Positions 35,347 through 48,374 of a stretch of 64,000 nt of DNA are shown piece by piece (position 1 is the first letter of the stretch; the number at the start of each line of letters is the position of its first letter). This DNA is from Propionispora hippei DSM 15287 (lineage in GTDB: Bacteria; Bacillota; Negativicutes; Propionisporales; Propionisporaceae), in assembly GCF_900141835.1 (NCBI RefSeq), contig NZ_FQZD01000005.1, positions 62,001 through 126,000 of the forward strand, in the 5' to 3' direction. Under the pieces are notes generated by a model. It searched no databases, was not told the origin of the DNA, and saw only the letters and a list, made by a program, of their open reading frames with translations. A program made the position numbers and the translations under genes.

Positions 35347-35373
35347 CGGCTGGTGCTTCAGCCGTCTGTTTTT
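35347..35373 (+). terminator. attenuator-like hairpin between atpE and atpF
   Basis: CGGCTG-GTGCTT-CAGCCG followed by TCTGTTTTTA. The 219-base gap atpE-atpF also holds further small hairpins (about 35388-35460). It may let subunit c be made in excess. Confidence 0.5.
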
Positions 35374-35487
35374 ACCTTATTCTTAGCGGCTATGCTAAAG
35401 CTGGAGATAGCAGAGACGTCTGGAACAGAGTGCCTATGTCGCTCTGCCGGCGTTCTGTTATATGCCTTTAAGAGGAGGATGACCTCG

Positions 35488-35981
35488 TTGGAGATAAATG
35501 CGACACTTATTGCGCAAATTATAAACTTTCTTATTTTAGTGTTCATTTTGAAAAAATTGGCATACAAGCCTTTAATGGAGATGATGGAAGCTCGTCAGGC
35601 CAGTATTGCCGACGATCTTGCCACGGCCGAAAAAGACAGGCAGGACGCGGCGGATCTGAAGCGGGAATATCAGACTCAGCTCACGGCAGCCAGGGCCGAA
35701 GCGCAGGCAATTGTGGACAAGGCTATGAAACAGGCTGAAAAGAACAAAGAGGAAATTATTGAAGAAGCCAGAGTGGAACATGCTCGTCTTTTGAAAGCCG
35801 CTCAGGAGGAAATCTCCCGCGAGCGCGAATTGGCCTTGGCCGAGCTGCGCGCCGAAGTGGTGGGCTTGTCCATGGCTGCGGCTGCCAAGATTATTGAAAA
35901 GAACCTGGATGCCGAAACAAATTCCAAATTGGTTTCTGACTTTATGGATAAACTGGACGAGAAGAAAATAGGTGGCCTGCC

Positions 35982-35988
<7 letters not shown>
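35488..35988 (+). CDS. atpF: F0F1 ATP synthase subunit b
   Basis: 166 residues starting with TTG 35488, nine bases after AGAGGAGG; the ATG at 35479 touches the Shine-Dalgarno sequence directly and the longer frame from 35353 spans the attenuator. One N-terminal membrane helix (EINATLIAQIINFLILVFIL) is followed by a long amphipathic coiled coil (about 35-140) that forms the peripheral stalk. Its stop overlaps the atpH start. Confidence 0.93.
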
Positions 35989-38083
<2,095 letters not shown>

Positions 38084-38089
38084 TAAAAT

Positions 38090-38950
38090 ATGCCTAGTGC
38101 ACAGGATATACGTCGCCGCATTAAAAGCGTAAAAAATATCGGACAGATTACCAAGGCGATGAAAATGGTCGCTGCCGCCCGGTTGCGCCGGGCCCAGGAA
38201 CGCGCTATCGCCAGTCGTCCTTACACCGATAAAATCAAGGAAGTCCTGGCCAATGTGTCGGCTAACGCTGCGGACACTGCTTTGCCGCTCTTGGAAGTCC
38301 GGGAGGTTAAACGTTCCGGCTTTATCATCATTGGTCCGGACAAAGGCTTGGCTGGCGCTTATGCCAGCAATGTGATCAAGGAGGCCTTGCCGATCATTCG
38401 CGAGAAACGGGAAAGCGGTTTGATTACGATCGGACGCAAGGCGCGGGATTATTTCAAGCGCCGTAAGTTTACTATTGACGACGAGCTGACTGGTTTTTCG
38501 GAAAAACCGACCTATCTGCATGCCGTTGATATTGCGAAATTGGCTAGCAAGGGCTTTTTAGACGGACAGTACGATGAAATTTACCTGGTGTACACCGAAT
38601 TTCTTTCGCCCATCAATCAAAAACCGACGACGGTTAAGCTGTTGCCGGTGGATCATACCGGACAGCAGGTCGATGGTAAACCGGAGGGGCAGCAGGAGTA
38701 TATTTTTGAACCTTCGGCAGAAGAGGTGCTTTCCGTGTTATTGCCGCAATATCTGGAAACAACCGTCTATAATGCACTCTTACAGGCGGCGGCCAGCGAA
38801 CTGGGCGCCCGCATGACGGCGATGAGTTCGGCGACCGATAATGCGGAAGAGCTGATTGCAAAACTCACGCTCAATTACAACAAAGTCCGTCAGGCAAGCA
38901 TTACCCGGGAAATTTCTGAAATTGTCGGCGGTGTGGAAGCTTTGAAATAG
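38090..38950 (+). CDS. atpG: F0F1 ATP synthase subunit gamma
   Basis: 286 residues. N-terminal helix QDIRRRIKSVKNIGQITKAMKM and C-terminal helix MTAMSSATDNAEELIAKLTL...ITREISEIVGGVEAL form the rotor shaft. The globular part contains GLAGAYASNVIKEA. It starts 6 bases after atpA. Confidence 0.97.
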   Translation: MPSAQDIRRRIKSVKNIGQITKAMKMVAAARLRRAQERAIASRPYTDKIKEVLANVSANAADTALPLLEVREVKRSGFIIIGPDKGLAGAYASNVIKEALPIIREKRESGLITIGRKARDYFKRRKFTIDDELTGFSEKPTYLHAVDIAKLASKGFLDGQYDEIYLVYTEFLSPINQKPTTVKLLPVDHTGQQVDGKPEGQQEYIFEPSAEEVLSVLLPQYLETTVYNALLQAAASELGARMTAMSSATDNAEELIAKLTLNYNKVRQASITREISEIVGGVEALK

Positions 38951-38981
38951 GTATGTAAGAAAAATTCGGTAAGTCCGATAG

Positions 38982-40445
<1,464 letters not shown>

Positions 40446-40448
40446 GCC

Positions 40449-40859
40449 GTGGCTAAAATTAAGCTGGATATTGTTACCCCTGAAAAAGTTGCTTTTTCTG
40501 ACGAGGTCAATATGATTATTGCCCGGACAACCAATGGCGACGTCGGTATTTTACCGGGCCACGCGCCGCTTATTGCCGGCTTGGATATATGGATTCTTCG
40601 CCTGCTGACGGATGACGGAGAGCGGCAACTGGCTTTATGCGGCGGTCTGCTTGAGGTGCAGCCAGATAAAGCAACGATTCTGGCAACCTGCGCGGAGAGT
40701 CCCGAGGAGATTGACTCTATACGGGCACAAGCTGCTAAAGACAGGGCGGAGACACGTCTTAAGGACCGCCAGTCAGGCATCGACATTGCCCGGGCGGAAG
40801 CCGCCTTAAAAAGAGCGGTGCTGCGCTTAAGACTTGCCAGGAAAGAGCATAAGATGTGA
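40449..40859 (+). CDS. atpC: F0F1 ATP synthase subunit epsilon
   Basis: 136 residues from GTG 40449, 3 bases after the atpD stop with AAGGGGGAATAAGCC upstream. The N-terminal beta sandwich (KLDIVTPEKVAFSDEVN, TTNGDVGILPGHAPLIAGL) is followed by a C-terminal helical hairpin (about 90-136). It couples F1 to the c-ring and can inhibit hydrolysis. Last gene of the operon. Confidence 0.96.
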   Translation: MAKIKLDIVTPEKVAFSDEVNMIIARTTNGDVGILPGHAPLIAGLDIWILRLLTDDGERQLALCGGLLEVQPDKATILATCAESPEEIDSIRAQAAKDRAETRLKDRQSGIDIARAEAALKRAVLRLRLARKEHKM

Positions 40860-40865
40860 TAAGAA

Positions 40866-40891
40866 AGCAGGCTGTAATGGCCTGTTTTTTT
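40866..40891 (+). terminator. terminator of the atp operon
   Basis: CAGGC-TGTAATG-GCCTG followed by TTTTTTT, 8 bases after the atpC stop. Confidence 0.85.
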
Positions 40892-41049
40892 GTGGACCTT
40901 TACCATACTCTGTTTTACAATACAATACGATAGGTTTAGCAACAGGCTTTTTTAGGCAAAGCTCCCTTTGATTCCCTTGCATAACTCCCCTAAAAACTGG
41001 CAAGAATGAAGATATGAAATAAAATGAGCGAGGGGAGGCGAAGAGGGTA

Positions 41050-41802
41050 TTGCTGGTTAGAATGATTCCTCTATTCATTTGCCTATATTTGCTGGCTATG
41101 CGGATTAGTCTGGCCTCACCGGAGCCGGCGCAACCCTTGCGCGACGCTCTGCAGGAAGCCGGGTTCCGGCTTGCGGAAACAAATCTTCACGCCTGGACCG
41201 AGCTGAACACTGAATTTTTGACAGAAGAAGAGTTGCTGCCGACGGTGAAACAGGTTGCGAACAGGTTGGGACTTACGGCGGGGCAATACCGGATCATACA
41301 GGAAAATACTTCGCAACGGCATATGGCAAAAGCGGAAACCGACGACGGCGAAAAGCAGTTTGTCATTATGGCCGAGTTGATCCGGCTGCCGGCTTCGGTA
41401 CCATCCAGGGGAGCCTGGCGGGGATATTTGGTAATAAACTTGACAGAGAAGGAAAATGGTAGCCATATAAGGGAATATAATAAAAAGGCGGTCGCCATAT
41501 TGCAGGATTTTGGCAGTGGACCGCGTATAAATACTTGCTTGGTAGGATACCTAGATGGTAAACTAGTTAGGGACGAATGGCAGGGGCGGATTGAGCGGGC
41601 CTTCGCAGCCGTCCATGCTACGATAGATCCGGTTATGTTTGATGAGAATGTGGTTAGCTGCACAGGATATACCAAAGCCATAGATGATTATGTCATGACT
41701 AACGGCAGGCAGATTAATCTCAATATAGCTATGCGGTACAGTGCAACGGAAAATCGAACGTATATGCTGATTGGCTCTCCGATTATAACCAGGGAGTATT
41801 AG
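41050..41802 (+). CDS. YwmB-family secreted protein
   Basis: 250 residues from TTG 41050 (GGGGAGG upstream); ATG 41062 is an alternative start. A signal peptide (MIPLFICLYLLAMRISLAS) is followed by a domain matching the YwmB (TATA-box-binding-fold) family, which lies between atpC and murA in B. subtilis exactly as here. The role is unknown, although the locus is sporulation-linked. Its TAG stop falls at the very edge of the repeat element that starts at 41801. Confidence 0.78.
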   Translation: MLVRMIPLFICLYLLAMRISLASPEPAQPLRDALQEAGFRLAETNLHAWTELNTEFLTEEELLPTVKQVANRLGLTAGQYRIIQENTSQRHMAKAETDDGEKQFVIMAELIRLPASVPSRGAWRGYLVINLTEKENGSHIREYNKKAVAILQDFGSGPRINTCLVGYLDGKLVRDEWQGRIERAFAAVHATIDPVMFDENVVSCTGYTKAIDDYVMTNGRQINLNIAMRYSATENRTYMLIGSPIITREY

Positions 41803-41961
41803 GGTGTGTTTTCAAATTATCCGCATCGCTCCCTGACGGCGCCTTTTGTGCATAGGGCGTTAAAATTTTTTGAAATAGGGACCGCGCTATTCCTGTGAAG
41901 TTTTGTCTCGTCTGACACAAAAATCACTCGCCATGGGTCCGTTACTTTTCAAACAAGCCCT
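41801..41961. repeat. family C element between ywmB and murA
   Basis: The left end AGGGTGTGTTTTCAAA is the same as at 63517. The right end TTTTCAAACAAGCCCTA is a degraded inverted copy. The interior, read on the minus strand, contains GGCGAGTGATTTTTGTGTC and AGACGAGACA, and a GGCGCCGTCAGGG block also seen in relatives. 161 bp, no coding capacity. Confidence 0.7.
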
Positions 41962-42046
41962 AGCAGTTTACCGGCAGCAGCCGTATGCAATACTAACCGT
42001 TTACATCAGGGAAGGCAAGTTGAGTTAAGTGGGGGGACCATATTTT

Positions 42047-43303
42047 ATGGAGAAATTAATTATCAGCGGTGGTAAACGCCTGTCCGGTACAGTTAAAATC
42101 AGCGGTGCTAAAAATGCCGTGTTGCCGATTATCGCTGCTTCATTGTTAGGAGGATCGCCCAGCACGCTGGAAGAAATACCTGATCTTGAAGATGTGCGAA
42201 CTTTTATGCATGTGCTGGAGCATCTGGGAGTACCGACGCGGCGTGAAGCTGATACACTGATGATAGATAGTACCAATATCACCAGTTGTGAAGCTCCGTA
42301 TGACCTTGTCCGTAAAATGCGGGCATCCTTTCTCGTCATGGGGCCTTTATTGGCCCGGCGGGGGCAGGCCAAAATTTCTTTGCCCGGCGGTTGTGCCATT
42401 GGAACAAGACCGATTGATTTGCATTTAAAAGGTTTTGAAGCGTTGGGCGCGGAGATTGAAATCGGACATGGTTATATTGAAGCCAAGGCGCCGAAGGGAC
42501 TGACCGGGGCCCGAATTTATCTGGATTTTCCCAGTGTCGGTGCCACCGAAAATATTATGATGGCAGCCAGTCTGGCCCAAGGCGTAACTATTCTGGAAAA
42601 CCCGGCCCATGAGCCGGAAATTGTTGATCTGGCCAATTATCTGAATGTAATGGGAGCCCGTGTTCGCGGCGCCGGTACCAATGTAATTAAAATTGAAGGC
42701 GTCAGTGAACTGCGGGGGACAGCCTATACGGTTATTCCTGACCGGATTGAAGCCGGCACGTATATGGTTGCGGCAGCGATGACCGGCGGTGACGTTTGGA
42801 TCGAAAACGCGCTGACTGAACATTTAAAACCGGTGATTGCCAAGCTTAAGGAAGCGGGCGCTGTCATTGAAGAGGATATCAACGGGTTACGGGTGTACAG
42901 CTCGGGAAACTTGCGCTCCATTGATATAAAGACGTTGCCTTATCCCGGCTTTCCCACCGACATGCAGGCCCAGTTCATGGCCCTGTCCACGGTGGCGCAG
43001 GGGACCAGCGTATATACGGAAACGGTGTTTGAAAACCGCTTTATGCATGTGGACGAATTAAAGCGGATGGGAGCCAACATCAAAATTGAGGGACGCAGCG
43101 CTATTGTGGAAGGCGTTCGCAAGCTGACCGGCTGTCCGGTAAAGGCAACCGATTTGAGAGCCGGCGCCGCCATGGTGTTAGCCGGCCTGGTAGCGGAGGG
43201 TGAAACCGAGGTAGGATATATTCACCATATTGACAGAGGGTACGACGGTATTGTAGATAAATTATGCGCCATTGGTGCGGACATTAAACGGGTAAACCGG
43301 TAA
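42047..43303 (+). CDS. murA: UDP-N-acetylglucosamine 1-carboxyvinyltransferase
   Basis: 418 residues from the ATG at about 42047 (GGGGGGACC upstream). First committed step of peptidoglycan synthesis. [17 protein letters not shown] at the N-terminus, the active-site loop [15 protein letters not shown] (Cys about 116, so the fosfomycin target Cys is present) and [13 protein letters not shown] are diagnostic. The position after ywmB and before spoIID corresponds to Bacillus murAA. Confidence 0.97.
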   Translation: MEKLIISGGKRLSGTVKISGAKNAVLPIIAASLLGGSPSTLEEIPDLEDVRTFMHVLEHLGVPTRREADTLMIDSTNITSCEAPYDLVRKMRASFLVMGPLLARRGQAKISLPGGCAIGTRPIDLHLKGFEALGAEIEIGHGYIEAKAPKGLTGARIYLDFPSVGATENIMMAASLAQGVTILENPAHEPEIVDLANYLNVMGARVRGAGTNVIKIEGVSELRGTAYTVIPDRIEAGTYMVAAAMTGGDVWIENALTEHLKPVIAKLKEAGAVIEEDINGLRVYSSGNLRSIDIKTLPYPGFPTDMQAQFMALSTVAQGTSVYTETVFENRFMHVDELKRMGANIKIEGRSAIVEGVRKLTGCPVKATDLRAGAAMVLAGLVAEGETEVGYIHHIDRGYDGIVDKLCAIGADIKRVNR

Positions 43304-43323
43304 GCAATTTTATATGATTTCAT

Positions 43324-43367
43324 AACAACGGCAGTCAGGCCTAACAGGGTCTGGCTGCCGTTGTTTT
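43324..43367 (+). terminator. terminator after murA
   Basis: AACAACGGCAGTCAGG pairs with CTGGCTGCCGTTGTTTT, 20 bases after the stop. Confidence 0.85.
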
Positions 43368-43533
43368 AGGAAAACACCATGTAATCAGTCCGACGGCCTG
43401 GCGAGAGACCTTTTTGCCGGGCAGGAAGTAAAGTTGCTGGAGTAGTTGAGGTCATTTCAGAGGTTTGCTGACACAGTCAGTCAGGAACAGCTCTGCCGGG
43501 ACACGCAGCGCGAATAAATCAGTGGTTCCGTAG
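43368..43533. repeat. family B element, copy 2
   Basis: The right end GCGAATAAATCAGTGGTTCC matches the 6994-7161 copy. GCCTGGCGAGAGA and GGAAGTAAAGTTGCTG also match its interior. The left end is degraded (ACACCATGTAATCAG). 166 bp. The remaining bases to 43644 contain only the spoIID leader. Confidence 0.6.
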
Positions 43534-43644
43534 GCATAGGGGACGGCTGGGAGGCATAGTATGTAGTAGTTATGTCACAAATCGGTGTCAATAGTTTGCA
43601 GTAAGGAGGAGAAAGGGCGAACAATCTAAAGGGGAGCGTGTTTG

Positions 43645-44640
43645 ATGAAAAAGGTGCTGGCCGGTGCTGTTGGATTGATTGTTTTTTTGGTACTGATTGT
43701 TCCTGCGGTAGTGATACGCAGTCTGTTCGGCCTGGACCCTGTCGGCAGTCCCAAGGGCGTGGCTAAAGGCGAGGATGTCGTAATTCGTGTCTATATGGCC
43801 AAGCAAAATCAGATTGTGGAAATGAATCTGGAGGAGTATGTAAAAGGCGTGGTAGCGGCGGAAATGCCTGCTCAGTTTGAGCTGGAAGCACTAAAAGCCC
43901 AGGCGGTGGCAGCCAGGACCTACGCGGTGAAACATATGGCCATTTTTGGTGGTGAAGGGATTGCCGCGCATCCGGGCGCCGATGTGAGCAGCGATTACCG
44001 CGAGGGCCAGGCCTGGGCCGATGAGCAGGACCTGACCGCACGGTGGGGGTCGCTTGGTTACAAGGTGTATTGGAATAAAATCAGCCAGGCTGTTGATGCG
44101 ACCCGTGGGATTATCGCTTCTTATCATGGGGAACCTATTCTGGCGGTTTTCCATTCTACCAGCGGAGAACGTACCGCAAGTGCCCAGGAAGTCTGGGGGA
44201 CCGACTATCCTTATCTGAAAAGTGTAGCCTGTAACTGGGACCAGCAATCACCCCGCTATAGTGAAACGAAGGAGTTTTCCCTGAGTGAGATTGCTGAACG
44301 GCTGGGTAGTGATACCGATATTGTGGCCGCTGCGCAAAATGGCAGCCCTGCTGCCGTACAAATCGCCGAATTAACCGATTCGGGGCGGGTAGGGAAAATA
44401 CGTATTGGCAGTAAGCTGTTAAGCGGCGGAACCGTCAGAGATAAATTGGGGTTGAAGTCGACTAATTTTAAAGTGGAAACCGGAGCAGACAAGCTGGTTT
44501 TTCAGACGACCGGCTACGGTCATGGCGTGGGCCTGTGCCAGTATGGGGCCAACGGCTTGGCTAAAGAAGGGAAGGATTACCGGTATATCCTGAAATATTA
44601 TTATACGGGAATTGATCTCACCCATATTTCCGGCTCATAA
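43645..44640 (+). CDS. spoIID: stage II sporulation protein D
   Basis: 331 residues from ATG 43645 (AAAGGGGAGCG upstream). An N-terminal membrane anchor (about 5-28) is followed by the SpoIID lytic transglycosylase domain: NLEEYVKGVVAAEMPAQFEL with the catalytic Glu (about 73), LKAQAVAARTYAVKH and GYGHGVGLCQYGANGLAKEG. It degrades septal peptidoglycan during engulfment, with SpoIIM and SpoIIP. Expected under mother-cell control (sigma-E), though I cannot identify the promoter by eye. Confidence 0.96.
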   Translation: MKKVLAGAVGLIVFLVLIVPAVVIRSLFGLDPVGSPKGVAKGEDVVIRVYMAKQNQIVEMNLEEYVKGVVAAEMPAQFELEALKAQAVAARTYAVKHMAIFGGEGIAAHPGADVSSDYREGQAWADEQDLTARWGSLGYKVYWNKISQAVDATRGIIASYHGEPILAVFHSTSGERTASAQEVWGTDYPYLKSVACNWDQQSPRYSETKEFSLSEIAERLGSDTDIVAAAQNGSPAAVQIAELTDSGRVGKIRIGSKLLSGGTVRDKLGLKSTNFKVETGADKLVFQTTGYGHGVGLCQYGANGLAKEGKDYRYILKYYYTGIDLTHISGS

Positions 44641-44686
44641 GTTTCTTAAAGAAAAAAAAGGGGCATACTGGTAATGAGGTGATACC

Positions 44687-45430
44687 ATGATGCCAGCCAT
44701 AGTAATCAAAATCTGGTCGTATGTTAAAAAAGGAATCAGATTGTGCTATAAGAAAGAATGGAAGTTGTTTTATGCCGGCTATATAGCCGCAGGTTTTCTC
44801 TTGCTATCAAGTGCCGGACTGTTGCTGGTGACTGCCCCGGACGGCAGGAACCGGACGGACGCGGTTGTTCAGGAACAGTCTGCAGTTACTCCTGCTGTTG
44901 TTTCATCGGAAGCGGTTTTGCCCAAGCGGGAAGCGGAGGCGGCCAATGATGTGGATACTACGGCCCACGCGGTGGAACAAAAGGCAGCTGATATACAGGC
45001 TGCCGGCAAGCCGGCCGGAAAAAATAGAGCTGTAGTCGAGGAACCCGCCCAGGCCCATTGGCCGCTGACAGGTTCTATTAAAGCAGAATTCGGCTGGCAG
45101 TTCCAGCCGGTATATCAGGAATGGCGATTTCATCCGGGCATTGATATCGAAGGCAAAGATAAGACGGAAAAGGTCAAAGCCATATATGCCGGTACTGTAA
45201 CGGATATATACACTGATCCGGCAACAGGGCTGACTGTAGCTATTGCTCAGGGTAAAGACATTATCTACTATGGGGCACTGGCTGCTGTTCAACTGGAAAA
45301 GGGAATGACCGTGAAAGCAGGGCAGGAAATCGGTACTCCCGGCTCTTCGGCGGCCGAGCCTTTTTTGCATGTCCATTTAGTTATCAAACGGGAAGGGAAA
45401 ACCATTAATCCTTTGGATATTCTGCGTTAA
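44687..45430 (+). CDS. M23/LytM peptidase, SpoIIQ-like
   Basis: 247 residues. A short basic N-terminus, one membrane helix (about 28-48), an Ala/Glu-rich linker (about 55-120), then a LytM domain (about 122-247). Zinc ligands HPGIDI (His and Asp) and the second His of HVHL are present. So unlike B. subtilis SpoIIQ, the metal site appears intact, as in clostridial SpoIIQ. Position between spoIID and spoIIID matches spoIIQ, the forespore partner of SpoIIIAH. ATG 44687; ATG 44690 is an alternative. Confidence 0.85.
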   Translation: MMPAIVIKIWSYVKKGIRLCYKKEWKLFYAGYIAAGFLLLSSAGLLLVTAPDGRNRTDAVVQEQSAVTPAVVSSEAVLPKREAEAANDVDTTAHAVEQKAADIQAAGKPAGKNRAVVEEPAQAHWPLTGSIKAEFGWQFQPVYQEWRFHPGIDIEGKDKTEKVKAIYAGTVTDIYTDPATGLTVAIAQGKDIIYYGALAAVQLEKGMTVKAGQEIGTPGSSAAEPFLHVHLVIKREGKTINPLDILR

Positions 45431-45559
45431 AAAACGATGTAACAATACCGCTGATTTTGGTGTTTTCCGCAGTCTCAGACTGTCGAAAAAGAAGGGGCTT
45501 TTGTAAAGTAGAGCAGCTATGATAGTCCATACTTATCGGCATTTAATCTGCTAAAAAAG

Positions 45560-45582
45560 ACTGCTGGTTTAGCAGTTTTTTT
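45560..45582 (+). terminator. terminator after the SpoIIQ-like gene
   Basis: ACTGCT-GGTTT-AGCAGT followed by TTTTTTT. Confidence 0.75.
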
Positions 45583-45680
45583 ATGCCCCTTTTCGGTGTC
45601 AGTCCCTTATAGATTGCCAATTTGGGCGTTCCTCCGTCGTGCATTGCGAAGAAGTCCTGCTCTAGTTTTAGCAGCACGAA

Positions 45681-45833
45681 TACTCCACCAACCTTGAAAA
45701 TAGATATTGCTGACGGTCAACATTTAGTCATCCATATCGTCAGTCGACATACTGGCGGTATCCTCCTTCCTCCGCCTTGGTTGACAAAATGTTGCCGCGC
45801 CATCATCTTTCAATTACAAAGTTGGCGGAGTAC
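45681..45833. repeat. family A palindromic element, copy 3
   Basis: Inverted ends TACTCCACCAACCTTGAAA (45681-45699) and TTACAAAGTTGGCGGAGTA (to 45833), 16 of 19 matching; 153 bp. It shares its whole interior with the copies at 6664-6819 (inverted) and 6851-6995. It sits in the 500-base gap upstream of spoIIID, which contains no other supportable gene. Confidence 0.75.
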
Positions 45834-45936
45834 TAGATACCAGTTTAAAATCATGGGCGAAAAGATTTTCGCGCATGATTTATTTTTGTCCGCATATACA
45901 TGGTAGCAAACAACTGGTGAGGGGGAACCAAACAAG

Positions 45937-46203
45937 ATGAAAGATTATATTCGCAAAAGAGTACTGGACATCTGTAACCATATACTCGAGAGTAAGCACA
46001 CGGTGCGTCAGGCAGCCGCCGTATTTGGTGTCAGCAAAAGCACGGTGCATAAAGATATGATTGAACGTCTGCCAATCATTAATAAACGGCTGTCTCATAA
46101 GGTCAGGCATGTGCTGGAAATAAACAAAGCCGAACGTCATATTCGCGGTGGTGAGGCGACTAGAAAAAAATATCAGGAAACAAAAGAATGTGAAGAAAAA
46201 TAG
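45937..46203 (+). CDS. spoIIID: sporulation transcription factor SpoIIID
   Basis: 88 residues, ATG 45937 after GGTGAGGGGG. A helix-turn-helix lies at about 22-45 (HTVRQAAAVFGVSKSTVHKD), followed by the conserved basic segment RLPIINKRLSHKVRHVLEINKAERHIRGG. It is a mother-cell regulator acting in the sigma-E to sigma-K cascade. Placed before mbl as in Bacillus. Confidence 0.96.
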   Translation: MKDYIRKRVLDICNHILESKHTVRQAAAVFGVSKSTVHKDMIERLPIINKRLSHKVRHVLEINKAERHIRGGEATRKKYQETKECEEK

Positions 46204-46367
46204 AGGATTTTTTTAGAAATTGTAGAAGCTAAAATCCTATATGTGATTCTATTCGTTTGCGAATAAATAATCAGACGGCGGTTTGTTTTTTTTGCTTTGC
46301 CGGTGGATTATTTTTTTCGGGACGATGGGAGACAAGCTTAACTGGCAGTGTTGAAAGGGGATTTTTG

Positions 46368-47393
46368 ATGTTTGGCTCGATGGATATTGGCGTGGATTTA
46401 GGCACAGCGAATGTATTGGTGTACATAAAGGGAAAGGGAATTGTACTGCGGGAACCTTCTGTAGTTGCAATCGACAGAGATACAAATAAAATTTTAGCCA
46501 TTGGGGAAGAGGCAAGACGAATGCTGGGCAGAACTCCCGGCAATATTATTGCCATTCGTCCACTCCGGGAAGGCGTTATAGCCGACTATGACACAACCGA
46601 GAGCATGCTGCGTCATTTTATCCAGAAAGTGGCCGGCAAAAGTTTTCTGTTTAAACCGCGGATTATGGTTTGTATTCCTTCCGGCGTGACCACGGTGGAA
46701 AAAAGAGCGGTTTTGGAAGCAACCATGCAGGCTGGTGCCAGAAAACCATATTTAATTGAGGAACCGATGGCCGCCGCCTTGGGTGCCGGCGTGGATATTT
46801 CCGAGCCCTGTGGCGCCATGGTTGTTGATATCGGCGGCGGAACTACCGATGTGGCTGTACTTAGTCTTGGCGGTATCGTGCTGAGCGAGTCACTGCGCAT
46901 CGGCGGGGATAAATTTGACGAAGCGCTGGTTCGTTATGTGAAGAAGGAATACAACATTATGATCGGCGAGCGCACGGCGGAAGAAATAAAGGTGAAAATC
47001 GGGACCGCCTTCCCTCATGGTCGGGATGAAGTAATCGAAGTACGCGGCCGGGATTTGGTTTCCGGTCTGCCGAAAACGGTACGCATCAGTTCGACCGAAA
47101 CAAGAGAGGCTCTTTCCGAGCCGGTATCGCTGATTGTTCAGACGGTTAAGTCGGTACTGGAAAGCACGCCGCCCGAACTTTCGTCGGATATTATGGACCG
47201 GGGCATTGTCATGACTGGCGGCGGCTCGTTGCTTAACGGATTGGACAGGCTTATTATTCAGGAGACCGGCATTCCGACCTATTTGGCCGAAGACCCGCTT
47301 TCCTGCGTCGCTTTAGGGACTGGTAAGGCGCTGGAGTCGCTGGAGTCGATTGAAGATAGCCTGACAACACTAAAAAAAGGAAGTATTGCTTAA
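46368..47393 (+). CDS. mbl: MreB/Mbl rod-shape actin homologue
   Basis: 341 residues from ATG 46368 (AAAGGGGATTTTTG). Actin-fold phosphate loops: GVDLGTANVLVY, VDIGGGTTDVAVLSLGG and MTGGGSLLNGLDRLI. It organises lateral wall synthesis. Mbl is preferred over MreB from synteny with spoIIID; sequence alone would not separate them by eye. Confidence 0.92.
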   Translation: MFGSMDIGVDLGTANVLVYIKGKGIVLREPSVVAIDRDTNKILAIGEEARRMLGRTPGNIIAIRPLREGVIADYDTTESMLRHFIQKVAGKSFLFKPRIMVCIPSGVTTVEKRAVLEATMQAGARKPYLIEEPMAAALGAGVDISEPCGAMVVDIGGGTTDVAVLSLGGIVLSESLRIGGDKFDEALVRYVKKEYNIMIGERTAEEIKVKIGTAFPHGRDEVIEVRGRDLVSGLPKTVRISSTETREALSEPVSLIVQTVKSVLESTPPELSSDIMDRGIVMTGGGSLLNGLDRLIIQETGIPTYLAEDPLSCVALGTGKALESLESIEDSLTTLKKGSIA

Positions 47394-47463
47394 ACGTCGA
47401 ATATATACATATGTGGAAATATGTCTCAAAACCACTGATTTTTAACATAGGAGAGATGGTAGT

Positions 47464-48207
47464 ATGATTCGGGGAATTTATACGGCTGCTTCCGGAATGG
47501 TAGCCGAATCGTTACGTACCGATACCATAGCCAATAATCTGGCCAATGTGAATACAGCAGGCTATAAGAAGGATGTGGCGATAAGCAAGGACTTCAGAAG
47601 CATGTATATTCAGCGCATCAACGACGGAACCGATGCACCGGTAATCGGCAATATGGGCGTAGGCTCGGTCATTGATGAAATTGCCCCGATTCACTCAGCC
47701 GGCCCGATGGTGCAGACAGGAAATACCTTTGATCTGGCTATTGAGGGACAGGGTTATTTTACTGTTGATACGCCAAACGGCGTCCGGTATACCCGTAATG
47801 GCTCGTTTACCCGGAATGCGCTTGGCGAATTGGTGACGCAAGATGGATACCGGGTCCTGGGGAAAAATGGTCCGCTGCGCGTAACCGGTGATAAAGTAGC
47901 TGTTTCCAGTGACGGACAGGTACGGGTGGACGGTATGGTGACAGGCTCGCTGCAACTGGTTAGTTTTACCGATGAAAAACAATTGACCAAGGAAGGCTCT
48001 TCTCTGTATGTTGCGGCGGCGGGCGCTCGAACAAGCCCCATGGAGGGGATTGTCCGCCAGGGTGTGGTGGAACAGTCCAATGTTAATGCAGTTTCCGAAA
48101 TGGTTAATATGATTGCCGGGTACCGGGCCTATGAAACGAATGCGAAGGCAGTACAGGCACAGGATGAACTGTTGGATAAAGCAGTCAATGAAGTCGCTAA
48201 AGTCTAG
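47464..48207 (+). CDS. flgF: flagellar basal-body rod protein FlgF (FlhO-like)
   Basis: 247 residues. N-terminal rod signature MIRGIYTAASGM ... TIANNLANVNTAGYKKD, central FDLAIEGQGYFTVDTPNGV and RYTRNGSFTRNALGELVTQDG, and the C-terminal AVSEMVNMIAGYRAYETNAK coiled segment. Proximal-rod/distal-rod family; called flhO in B. subtilis at the same place after mbl. FlgG follows. Confidence 0.93.
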   Translation: MIRGIYTAASGMVAESLRTDTIANNLANVNTAGYKKDVAISKDFRSMYIQRINDGTDAPVIGNMGVGSVIDEIAPIHSAGPMVQTGNTFDLAIEGQGYFTVDTPNGVRYTRNGSFTRNALGELVTQDGYRVLGKNGPLRVTGDKVAVSSDGQVRVDGMVTGSLQLVSFTDEKQLTKEGSSLYVAAAGARTSPMEGIVRQGVVEQSNVNAVSEMVNMIAGYRAYETNAKAVQAQDELLDKAVNEVAKV

Positions 48208-48374
48208 AGAACCATAGATTAACCTGCTCCTGCGAGCCTGACGGATCTTTTGCCGCCTGGCCGGCAGGCTCATTGATCCAGCGTTCTTTTGCAGCGATAG
48301 CTGAAGGATTGGCTTCGGGGTTGCCATGGATGGCCGATGCTATAGAAATAAAAATTAGGAGGCTTTGTACCGCC

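Noticed and set aside
45622-45906. 94-residue open frame upstream of spoIIID
   Set aside because: It coincides with the family A element and lacks a ribosome-binding site.
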